DNA from: Mycobacterium sp.
Lineage (GTDB): Bacteria > Actinomycetota > Actinomycetes > Mycobacteriales > Mycobacteriaceae
DNA length: 64,000 nucleotides
NCBI RefSeq assembly: GCF_004298145.1
Contig: NZ_SCRH01000053.1
Coordinates: 103,367-167,366 of the forward strand
Direction: 5' to 3'
The translations under genes were made by a program, and so were the position numbers. Below the pieces are notes generated by a model. It worked only from the letters and a program-made list of their open reading frames with translations. It was not told the origin of the DNA and ran no database searches. Positions 52,996 through 60,275 of the stretch are shown in pieces (position 1 is the first letter of the stretch; each line of letters opens with the position of its first letter).

Positions 52996-54102
52996 TCAGA
53001 ATCTGATAAGGCCGCGGAGGTTTCGACCGTTCTTCAGGTCTTCGTACCCCTGGTTGATGTCTTCCAGCGAGTACTCACGCGTGACGAGTTCGTCGAGCTT
53101 GAGTCGCCCGGACTGGTAGAGATCGAGCATCCGGAAGATGTCCTCGCGCGGGTTGGACGATCCGAAAAGGCAACCGCGGACCTGCTTCTCGTACAGAGTG
53201 AGGTCGAACAGCGACATGTCCACGCGAGCGTCGGTGGGGTGTGGGATCGCGGTCATGATCACCCGCCCGCGCTTACCGACCAGACTTAGCCCCTGGCCGA
53301 CGTACGCCCCTTCAGCACTATCGGTGGTCACCACGCACACCTCTGCCATCCGGCCGCGAGTCAGTTGGGTGACGATGCGATGGGCTTCTTCGACGTCGGC
53401 GGCGGCATGGGTGGCACCGAATTCCGTTGACCGCGTGCGCTTGTACGCCACCGGGTCGAGCGCCACGATATGTCGTGCCCCGGCGATGCGGGCGCCCTGA
53501 ATGGCATTCATGCCGAGGCCGCCGGCACCCATGACCACGACCGTGTCACCGTCGCGCACCTCACCGGTACGCACCGCAGCGCCATAGCCCGTGGTCACGC
53601 CGCAGCCCACGAGAGCCGCCTTGTCCAGCGCAATGTCCTTGTCCACCTTGACCACTGAGGCAATCGGCACGACGGTGTACTCAGAGAAGGTGCCGAGTAC
53701 GCACATCTGGCCGAGATCCTTGCCGCGGGCATGGAATCTGTGCGTACCGTCGAGCTGCGGGCCGAGCACGATCGCCGCACCCAATTCGCAGAGGTTGCTC
53801 ATACCGCGGGCACACTCCCGACACCTCCCGCATGCCGGGATGAAGCTCAGTACGACGTGGTCACCGACCTCGACCTCGGCGACTCCAGGGCCGACCTCCA
53901 CCACCACGCCGGCGCCCTCGTGTCCACCGACCGCCGGCAGTTGCATTGGCATGTCCCCGGTCACGAGGTGATCATCCGAATGACATAGTCCGCTGGCCGT
54001 CAATTTGACCAGGACCTCACGTTCCCTCGGGCCGTCGAGGTCCACCTCCTCGACTTCCCACTTCTGGTTCAGTCCCCACAACACAGCTGCCTTGGTTTTC
54101 AT
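52996..54102 (-). CDS. Zinc-dependent, NDMA/mycofactocin-type alcohol dehydrogenase (AdhD-like), island copy
   Basis: This is a 368-residue protein, a close paralogue of the enzyme at 2188-3294 over its whole length. Zinc ligands are in GLCHSDDH, GGHEGAG and PACGRCRECARGMSNLC, and the Rossmann motif in VMGAGGLGMNAIQGA. The ATG at 54102 shares a base with the hydrolase stop (TGATG). It is the last gene of monooxygenase - hydrolase - alcohol dehydrogenase and would oxidise the alcohol released from the ester made by the monooxygenase. Confidence 0.93.
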   Translation of the reverse strand: MKTKAAVLWGLNQKWEVEEVDLDGPREREVLVKLTASGLCHSDDHLVTGDMPMQLPAVGGHEGAGVVVEVGPGVAEVEVGDHVVLSFIPACGRCRECARGMSNLCELGAAIVLGPQLDGTHRFHARGKDLGQMCVLGTFSEYTVVPIASVVKVDKDIALDKAALVGCGVTTGYGAAVRTGEVRDGDTVVVMGAGGLGMNAIQGARIAGARHIVALDPVAYKRTRSTEFGATHAAADVEEAHRIVTQLTRGRMAEVCVVTTDSAEGAYVGQGLSLVGKRGRVIMTAIPHPTDARVDMSLFDLTLYEKQVRGCLFGSSNPREDIFRMLDLYQSGRLKLDELVTREYSLEDINQGYEDLKNGRNLRGLIRF

Positions 54103-54905
54103 CAACCCTCCTCCCGTCGTTGTCGTGGTGACCCTGCCGCCAAGGCGTTGGTCACTTCGAGCACCGTCTGCGCCACGAGGTGTGGGTCGTCGTACATGGG
54201 TACGTGTCCGACGCCGGGCAGCGTGGTGAACTCGGCGTTGGGCACCAGCGCCGGGAACCGCAGGCCGTAGGGCTCATACGGGATCAAGGCGTCGCGTTCC
54301 GACCAGGCGATGCGCACCGGGCACTCGATTGCGCCGAGTTGGTGCTGGGTGCCCACGACGTCGTCGATCAGCTCGAAGTAGACCTCGCAGCGCAGGTTGT
54401 CGTTCACGAACGCGGCGGCATCGGTGGGCGACATCGCGTCGGTGTGCGCAACCGCCGCGCCCAGCGCCAACCGCCGCAGCGATGGCACCCGAAGGGCCTG
54501 CGGGGCAATCGGATCCAACACGGTGAACAGCCGGCGCGCCATCGCCAGTTTCCATTTCACCATTCGAACGTGTCTGCCCGCGTACCACCCGAGGGCCGGT
54601 GACAGCGCCACCACGGACAGCGCGCGCCCGCGGGTCGCCATCTCCAGCGCCAGCCACCCGCCCAGTGAATTGCCGACCAGGTGCGCCTGTTCGATACCAC
54701 GCGCGTCGAGATCACGTTCAAGATGATCGGCCAACGTTGCGACGGTGGCTCTTTCCCCATCGGCCAGCGGTGCTCCACCGGCATGCCCGGCCAGCGACAC
54801 CACGTGGACATCATGGTGCTCTGCCAGCATCGGCAGGATCGGCTGCCAGTGCCTGGAGCTTCCGCTGAAGCCGTGGATGCACGCCAGTGGGGTCATGGTC
54901 GTCAC
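54102..54905 (-). CDS. Alpha/beta hydrolase (esterase type)
   Basis: This is a protein of 267 residues: LACIHGFSGSSRHW (oxyanion), LVGNSLGGWLALE (nucleophile Ser), WSERDALIPYEP (Asp) and LPGVGHVPMYDD (His). The GTG at 54905 overlaps the monooxygenase stop (GTGA). An esterase directly behind a Baeyer-Villiger enzyme usually cleaves the ester or lactone it forms. Confidence 0.9.
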   Translation of the reverse strand: MTTMTPLACIHGFSGSSRHWQPILPMLAEHHDVHVVSLAGHAGGAPLADGERATVATLADHLERDLDARGIEQAHLVGNSLGGWLALEMATRGRALSVVALSPALGWYAGRHVRMVKWKLAMARRLFTVLDPIAPQALRVPSLRRLALGAAVAHTDAMSPTDAAAFVNDNLRCEVYFELIDDVVGTQHQLGAIECPVRIAWSERDALIPYEPYGLRFPALVPNAEFTTLPGVGHVPMYDDPHLVAQTVLEVTNALAAGSPRQRREEG

Positions 54906-56737
54906 CCCTGCAGCTCCAGCTCGGCGGCGTTCAACTGCAGCCCCTCGAGAGAGCCTTCCTCCCACCATTTTTCGATCATGTCCCAGTACTCCACCTCGCT
55001 GTTTCTGTAGACGTCGCCGAAGAAGCCGCGCTGCAGATCACCCTGGCCGCTGTAGTAGCCCGGGGTGCACGCCGACAGATAGAACAGCCACGGCAGACCG
55101 GACTCCCGGGTGCGCTGGACCCAGTCCGCTTGTGCGGCGTCGTCGGGTTCGATGGTGCTGATTTGGTGGTCGAGGGCGTGACCGATGACGCGGGCGGCGT
55201 GTCTGGCCTTGCGGTCGAGCATGTAGCTGAAGTTGATGAGGTAGGCGTTCTGGCTCAGCCCCAGTTCGACGAAGTTCGGGAACCCGACGGAGAAGAACCC
55301 GTGCAGTGTCTTGGCGCCGTCGGTGAACTGTTCGCGCATGGACAGTCCGTTCCGGCCGACGATGTCGTAGCCGTACCGGTCAGTGCTGGACGAGCCCGTT
55401 TCGAAGCCGGTCGCGAAAATGATGCAGTCGACCTCGTAATGCTCGCCGTCGACCACCAATCCGGTCTCCGTGAACTTCTCGACGCCGTTCGCGGAGGCGA
55501 CCAGGTGCACCGAGGGCCGGTTGAAGGACTGCAGGTACTCGTCGTTGAAGGTCGGGCGTTTACAGATGGCGCCGAACCACGGTTTGAGCGCGTCGGCTGT
55601 TGCCGGGTCCTCGACGATCCCCTCGATTCGCTGGTGCATGGAGCGCATGAATTGCATGTCGGCGATCTCGGCGAGTGCGACCTGATCCTCCAGCGCAAGG
55701 GTTTCCACCGGCGCCTCGATGAGATGCCGGCCGGTGACAGCGGCAAAGATCGTGGTCCAGATGTCGCCGACCAGGTTCTCCTGCTGCGGATGACCGTTCG
55801 CCAGCGAGTTGAAGTTGTGGTGGCGTCGCTGCTGCCAACCCGGTTCCAGGCCGGCCGCCCAGTCCGGGTCGGTCGGCCTGTTGTCCCGCGGACCGACCAG
55901 GCTGGGCGTGCGCTGGATGACGAACACCTCGGCGGCGTCTTCGGCCAGGAACGGGACGGCCTGAATCCCGGTGGCGCCGGTGCCGATGATGGCCACCCGC
56001 TTGTCGCGAAGATTCGTCATACCGCCGTGTTGGTCACCGCCGGTGTAGCCGTAGTCCCAGCGGCTGGTATGGAACATCGCACCCGTGAAGTCCGCGATGC
56101 CGGGTACCCGCGGGAACTGCGGCTTGTTGAGCGGCCCGTTGGCGCGGACCACGAACCTGGCGGTCAGCACATCACCGCGGTCGGTGCGGATCTCCCAGCG
56201 CTGCAAGGTCTCCGACCACGTCGCCGATGTCACCGACGTTCCGAACAGCGCCGCACGGTAGAGATCGAAGTGCCGACCGATGCGCTGTGCATGGCCGAGG
56301 ATCTCGTCGCCGTCGGCGTAGCGCTGCGTGGGCAGGTAACCGGTCTCCTCCAGCAGCGGCAGGTAGATGTAGGACTCGACGTCACACTGCACCCCCGGAT
56401 ATCGGTTCCAGTACCAGGTCCCGCCGAAGTCGCCGGCCTGCTCGACGATCCGGAAGTCGGTCACGCCCTGCCGGGTCAGATACGCGCCGGCCAGCAGTCC
56501 GCCGAACCCGCCGCCGAGGATGACGACGTCGTGCTCGGCCGCGATGGCGTCGCGTTCGATCGGCGCGCTGAAGGGGTCGGTGTCGTCGATAGCGCGCACG
56601 TCGGCGAACCCTTGGAACTGTTCGAGGTTGTCCTCCCGCAGCCGCCTCTGCCGCTCCTCGGCGTAACGCTGCCGAATCGGCGCCGGGTCGAAGTCGATAT
56701 CGATCTGGGTACCGCAGATCGGGAGGGTGGTGGTCAT
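54902..56737 (-). CDS. Type I Baeyer-Villiger monooxygenase
   Basis: This is a flavoprotein of 611 residues. The first Rossmann motif is VILGGGFGGLLAGAYL, followed by GGTWYWNRYPGVQCDVESY, the family fingerprint FTGAMFHTSRWDY (FxGxxxHxxxW) and the NADPH Rossmann motif IIGTGATGIQAVPFL. The ATG at 56737 has AAGGAG four bases upstream; an earlier in-frame ATG (56770) lacks one. It converts ketones to esters or lactones using NADPH and O2. It diverges from the acyl-CoA ligase across a TGACA-N3-TGTCA palindrome. Confidence 0.94.
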   Translation of the reverse strand: MTTTLPICGTQIDIDFDPAPIRQRYAEERQRRLREDNLEQFQGFADVRAIDDTDPFSAPIERDAIAAEHDVVILGGGFGGLLAGAYLTRQGVTDFRIVEQAGDFGGTWYWNRYPGVQCDVESYIYLPLLEETGYLPTQRYADGDEILGHAQRIGRHFDLYRAALFGTSVTSATWSETLQRWEIRTDRGDVLTARFVVRANGPLNKPQFPRVPGIADFTGAMFHTSRWDYGYTGGDQHGGMTNLRDKRVAIIGTGATGIQAVPFLAEDAAEVFVIQRTPSLVGPRDNRPTDPDWAAGLEPGWQQRRHHNFNSLANGHPQQENLVGDIWTTIFAAVTGRHLIEAPVETLALEDQVALAEIADMQFMRSMHQRIEGIVEDPATADALKPWFGAICKRPTFNDEYLQSFNRPSVHLVASANGVEKFTETGLVVDGEHYEVDCIIFATGFETGSSSTDRYGYDIVGRNGLSMREQFTDGAKTLHGFFSVGFPNFVELGLSQNAYLINFSYMLDRKARHAARVIGHALDHQISTIEPDDAAQADWVQRTRESGLPWLFYLSACTPGYYSGQGDLQRGFFGDVYRNSEVEYWDMIEKWWEEGSLEGLQLNAAELELQG

Positions 56738-56785
56738 GGCGCTCCTTCCGGCCAGAGATATTTTTGACATAGCGTCGATTTATAA

Positions 56786-56798
56786 TGACAGTCTGTCA
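56786..56798. promoter_or_regulatory. Candidate TetR operator TGACA-N3-TGTCA (site 2)
   Basis: TGACAGTCTGTCA is a perfect inverted repeat in the A/T-rich gap between the divergent monooxygenase and acyl-CoA ligase genes. It repeats the half-sites found at 51831-51843. Confidence 0.65.
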
Positions 56799-56849
56799 TA
56801 TTGTAAGGTGAATCACAAGCACACCGGTTCGACAGCGGGAGGTTCTGCA

Positions 56850-58490
56850 GTGCTCAACGCCGACGCGTCCTACGCCAAGGGCGATACCGCCACCCCCCTG
56901 CTCACCGAGACGGTCGCGCAGAACTTCGACCGCACCGTCGCGGGATTCGGTGACCGGGAAGCCCTCGTCGATGTGGCCGGCGGACGGAGGTGGACCTACC
57001 GCGAGTTCGCGACGGACACGCGGCGGATCGCCAGCGGGTTGTTAGACACAGGTGTTCGACCAGGCGATCGCGTCGGACTCTGGTCTCCGAACACCGCGGA
57101 ATGGACCCTCGTGCAGTACGCAACGGCTCGAATCGGAGCTGTCCTGGTCACCATCAACCCCGCGTACCGAAGCGAGGAACTCGAGTTCGTGCTGAACCAG
57201 GCGGGTATTCGCACCGTCGTCGCGGCCGCGTCGTTCAAGACCTCCGATTATGCGGCCATGCTGGAAGTTGCAGCCAAACGCTGCCCCACAGTGCAGGACG
57301 TGATCATCGTCGGATCGCCGCCATGGGAGGAGCTCCGCACCGCACAGATCGACGACACCGCTCTGGCAGACATCGCGAACCGACTCCGGCCAAGCGATCC
57401 GATCAACATTCAGTACACCTCGGGCACAACAGGTTTGCCTAAAGGTGCCACCTTGACCCACACCAACATCCTCAACAACGGGTACTTCGTGGGGGAAGGT
57501 CTGGGCTACGACGAACACGACCGGGTGTGCATTCCGGTACCGTTTTATCACTGCTTCGGCATGGTGATGGGCAACCTGGCGTGTACCTCACACGGTTCGA
57601 CGATGGTCATCCCAGCCCCCGGGTTCGATCCCGCCGCGACCCTGGCAGCTGTGGCCCAGGAACGCTGTACCTCGCTCTACGGTGTGCCGACGATGTTCAT
57701 TGCCGAACTTGCACTCAACGACCTTCCCTCATTCGACCTCAGCAGCCTTCGCACCGGGATCATGGCGGGGTCTCCGTGCCCGGAAGTGGTTATGCGCCAG
57801 ATCATCGATCGGATGAACATGCGCGAGGTCGCCATCTGTTACGGCATGACAGAGACGTCACCGGTATCGACGCAAACCCGACCCGCCGACACACTGACCC
57901 ATCGGGTCGGCACCGTCGGAACGGTCGGCCCGCATCTCGAGATCAAAGTCGTCTCAACGGAATCAGGGGAAACGGTGCCCCGCGGTGAACCCGGCGAACT
58001 GTGCACACGCGGATACAGCGTGATGTCCGGTTACTGGAACAACCCGCAGAAGACATCGGAAGCCATCGATCCCGATGGCTGGATGCACACCGGGGATGTC
58101 GCGGTCATGGACGAACTGGACTACGTCGCCATCACCGGCCGGATCAAGGACATGGTGATTCGCGGCGGGGAGAACGTCTATCCGCGCGAGATCGAAGAGT
58201 TCCTTTATCAGCACCCGGATATCGTCGATGCGCAGATAGTCGGCGTGCCCGACGAACGCTATGGCGAAGAACTGATGGCATGGCTGCGGATCAGAAAGGG
58301 TGCTGAAGAACCGACTGCCGAGTCGATTCGCGACTTCTGCGCAGGCCGAATCGCACACTACAAGATCCCCCGATATGTCGTAGTGACCGACGACTACCCG
58401 ATGACTGTCACCGGCAAGGTGTGCAAAATCGACCTACGCGTACGCGGTACTGAGCTCATCGCCGGCGATGGGGCACAGCAGCCGGTCTGA
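56850..58490 (+). CDS. Long/medium-chain acyl-CoA synthetase (FadD-type)
   Basis: This is a protein of 546 residues: P-loop QYTSGTTGLPKGATL, YGMTETSPVS, the Asp of GWMHTGDVAV, the linker GRIKDMVIRGGENVYPREIE and the C-terminal catalytic Lys in VTGKVCKID. The start is GTG at 56850 with GGGAGG seven bases upstream; the longer frame overlaps the promoter. It would activate the acid produced by the monooxygenase-hydrolase branch. Confidence 0.93.
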   Translation: MLNADASYAKGDTATPLLTETVAQNFDRTVAGFGDREALVDVAGGRRWTYREFATDTRRIASGLLDTGVRPGDRVGLWSPNTAEWTLVQYATARIGAVLVTINPAYRSEELEFVLNQAGIRTVVAAASFKTSDYAAMLEVAAKRCPTVQDVIIVGSPPWEELRTAQIDDTALADIANRLRPSDPINIQYTSGTTGLPKGATLTHTNILNNGYFVGEGLGYDEHDRVCIPVPFYHCFGMVMGNLACTSHGSTMVIPAPGFDPAATLAAVAQERCTSLYGVPTMFIAELALNDLPSFDLSSLRTGIMAGSPCPEVVMRQIIDRMNMREVAICYGMTETSPVSTQTRPADTLTHRVGTVGTVGPHLEIKVVSTESGETVPRGEPGELCTRGYSVMSGYWNNPQKTSEAIDPDGWMHTGDVAVMDELDYVAITGRIKDMVIRGGENVYPREIEEFLYQHPDIVDAQIVGVPDERYGEELMAWLRIRKGAEEPTAESIRDFCAGRIAHYKIPRYVVVTDDYPMTVTGKVCKIDLRVRGTELIAGDGAQQPV

Positions 58491-58802
58491 AGATCTCGAC
58501 GGGATGTCACTGCCGGTGCGCGAGTAGGCGGGCCTCAAGGCGATCACGCTCGGAAAGCTGAGGCACTCCAATATCTCTCGGATGCGTGCTGCGGCCTTCT
58601 CCCGACCCCGGCCGGCTATCTGGCGACCGCGCTGGCCCAACTGCGGGCGCTCTGCCGCTTGTACACCGGGATTTGTCGCGCCGGATTGGCCACGACATGG
58701 GAACGCAAGTATCGCCGCGGAACCCGAGTAACAGAACGTCAATTCCACGACGACCTCTTTGAACGTCTGCTCGCCGACCCGGAACTCAGCGGCCGACGGT
58801 AG
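58491..58802 (+). pseudogene. C-terminal remnant of an unidentified protein gene
   Basis: Directly after the acyl-CoA ligase stop, an open frame without any start codon in its first two thirds encodes protein-like text (EALQYLSDACCGLLPTPAGY, TTWERKYRRGTRVTERQFHD, DLFERLLADPELSGRR) before a TAG. Composition and helical pattern look genuine. It is probably the 3' end of a gene truncated when the island formed. I cannot name the family. Confidence 0.45.
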
Positions 58803-58809
58803 GACACTC

Positions 58810-58831
58810 GGGCGGGTTGGGACACCCGCCC
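58810..58831. terminator. GC-rich hairpin 1 downstream of tRNA-Ala
   Basis: GGGCGGGT and ACCCGCCC pair perfectly around a six-base loop. It has no U-tract, which is common for mycobacterial terminators. It could end the acyl-CoA ligase transcript from the left. Confidence 0.5.
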
Positions 58832-58842
58832 GCAAATCAAGC

Positions 58843-58873
58843 AACCCGCCCCGACCAGTGGTCGGAGCGGGTT
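58843..58873. terminator. GC-rich hairpin 2 just downstream of tRNA-Ala
   Basis: AACCCGCCCCGACC (58843-58856) pairs with GGTCGGAGCGGGTT (58860-58873), with one mismatch and a three-base loop. It is 10 bases past the tRNA 3' end and is probably the tRNA-Ala terminator. Confidence 0.6.
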
Positions 58874-58883
58874 AGGTGTCAAG

Positions 58884-58956
58884 TGGAGCTAAGGGGACTC
58901 GAACCCCTGACCCCCACACTGCCAGTGTGGTGCGCTACCAGCTGCGCCATAGCCCC
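58884..58956 (-). tRNA. tRNA-Ala (anticodon GGC)
   Basis: This is a 73-base cloverleaf. The acceptor strands GGGGCTA and TAGCTCC include a G3:U70 pair, the alanine identity element. The D arm contains GCGCAGCTGGTAGCGC, the anticodon loop is CTGGCAG and the T loop GGTTCGAGTCC. The discriminator is A and CCA is not encoded. Confidence 0.95.
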
Positions 58957-59009
58957 AAGTCGTGCCAATCGAAGCTACACCACCGGTAACCGTCCTTCAA
59001 AGTTGCTGA

Positions 59010-60275
59010 TCACACCGGCTCGACGTCCGCCTCGGACGCCATCAGATCTGCCTCCAGATCCAGCGCGACCCGCGTCTCCGGCGCCACCACCCAACCGATC
59101 GCAGCGATCAGCAGAACGACCCCGCTGATGGCGAAGCCCAGGCTGTAGCTGAACTGCTCGGCGGCCCAACCGACCGCCATGGACCCGATGATGGCACCCA
59201 GATCCGACATCATCTGCACCGCCGCCACCGGCAGGCCCGCGCGCGCCTCATTGCCGAGGATGTCGGCGACCGCGGCCTGCAGCGGCGACATGAAAATGCC
59301 CGTCATCGCGCCGACCACGCCCGCCGCGACCATAAACACCGACAACGAGGACACCAAGCCCAGCCAGATCGTCGCCACCCCGGACGTCACCAGGCCGATG
59401 ATCAACAACATGCGCCGCCCCATCCGGTCGGACAGGTAGCCACTGGGGATGACGGCCAGCGCATTGCCCCCCGCGAACGCCGCGAGCACCACGCCGATGG
59501 TGCCGATGCCCCGGCCCATGACGTCGGAGATGAACAGCGGAACCAGCGCGACGCGAAGCCCGAACGCGGACCATCCGGTCGCGAAATTCGACAGCAGCGC
59601 CGACCGGTACGCGCGCACGCGCAGCGCCTCTCGCATCGTCACCGTGGATCGCGTCGGGGGTGGCGGTGCGGCCAGCGCCGAATTCCGCAGGCTGTAGAAC
59701 AGCACCACCGCCACACCCAGCATGGCGACGCCGTATACGACGAACGGAGCGGTCAGCCCCCAACCCGCCGCCAGGCCGCCGACCGCCGGACCGCCGACTG
59801 CGCCCACCATGAACGAGGTGGTGAACAACCCCGCGATCCGCCCGCGCGCGTCGGGCGGGCTGATGTGGATCATCAGTCCCAGCGCCGAGACATAAAACAT
59901 CGTCGACCCGATGCCGCTGAAAACACGGAAAAGCATCAGCTGCCAATAGGCATGCGAAAACGCACACGCGGCGGTGGCCACCGCCACAATCAGCAAACCC
60001 CCGATATAGATGCGCCGCTCACCCAAACGCTCGGTGAGTAAGCCGCTCATGGGTGCGAAACACAACCGGCTCAACGAAAAGACGGTGACCAAGAAAGTCA
60101 CGGCCTTGATGCTGACCCCGAAGGTACGTGCAAAGGTCGGCAGGGTCGGCGAGATGACACCGTAACCCAGCGCGATCATGATATTCGCCCAGCTCAGGAT
60201 CCAGACTTCGCGCGGCAGTCGAGCGGAACGGGACCCGCGGCCCCCCGCGCGGGCAAGACGGAGGGAAAAAGTCAC
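59010..60275 (-). CDS. Major facilitator superfamily transporter
   Basis: This is a protein of 421 residues with about 12 helices. The loop 2-3 motif is MSGLLTERLGERR and its repeat in the second half is PSGYLSDRMGRRM. It starts at GTG 60275, overlapping the pgmA stop (GTGA). Drug or metabolite export is the usual role of this subgroup. The substrate is unknown. Confidence 0.88.
   Translation of the reverse strand: MTFSLRLARAGGRGSRSARLPREVWILSWANIMIALGYGVISPTLPTFARTFGVSIKAVTFLVTVFSLSRLCFAPMSGLLTERLGERRIYIGGLLIVAVATAACAFSHAYWQLMLFRVFSGIGSTMFYVSALGLMIHISPPDARGRIAGLFTTSFMVGAVGGPAVGGLAAGWGLTAPFVVYGVAMLGVAVVLFYSLRNSALAAPPPPTRSTVTMREALRVRAYRSALLSNFATGWSAFGLRVALVPLFISDVMGRGIGTIGVVLAAFAGGNALAVIPSGYLSDRMGRRMLLIIGLVTSGVATIWLGLVSSLSVFMVAAGVVGAMTGIFMSPLQAAVADILGNEARAGLPVAAVQMMSDLGAIIGSMAVGWAAEQFSYSLGFAISGVVLLIAAIGWVVAPETRVALDLEADLMASEADVEPV

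Larger units (their letters stand above)
51490..58956. mobile_element. Candidate 7.4-kb genomic island integrated at tRNA-Ala
   Basis: The segment lies between an imperfect copy of the tRNA-Ala 3' half (51490-51530) and the intact tRNA-Ala gene (58884-58956), both in the same orientation. The copy starts at the exact tRNA 3' end and stops in the anticodon arm, which is the usual attachment-site extent for tRNA-targeting integrases. Contents: small ORF, degenerate alcohol dehydrogenase, TetR regulator, alcohol dehydrogenase, hydrolase, Baeyer-Villiger monooxygenase, acyl-CoA ligase and a gene remnant. No integrase is visible, so the element would be immobile now. Confidence 0.55.
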
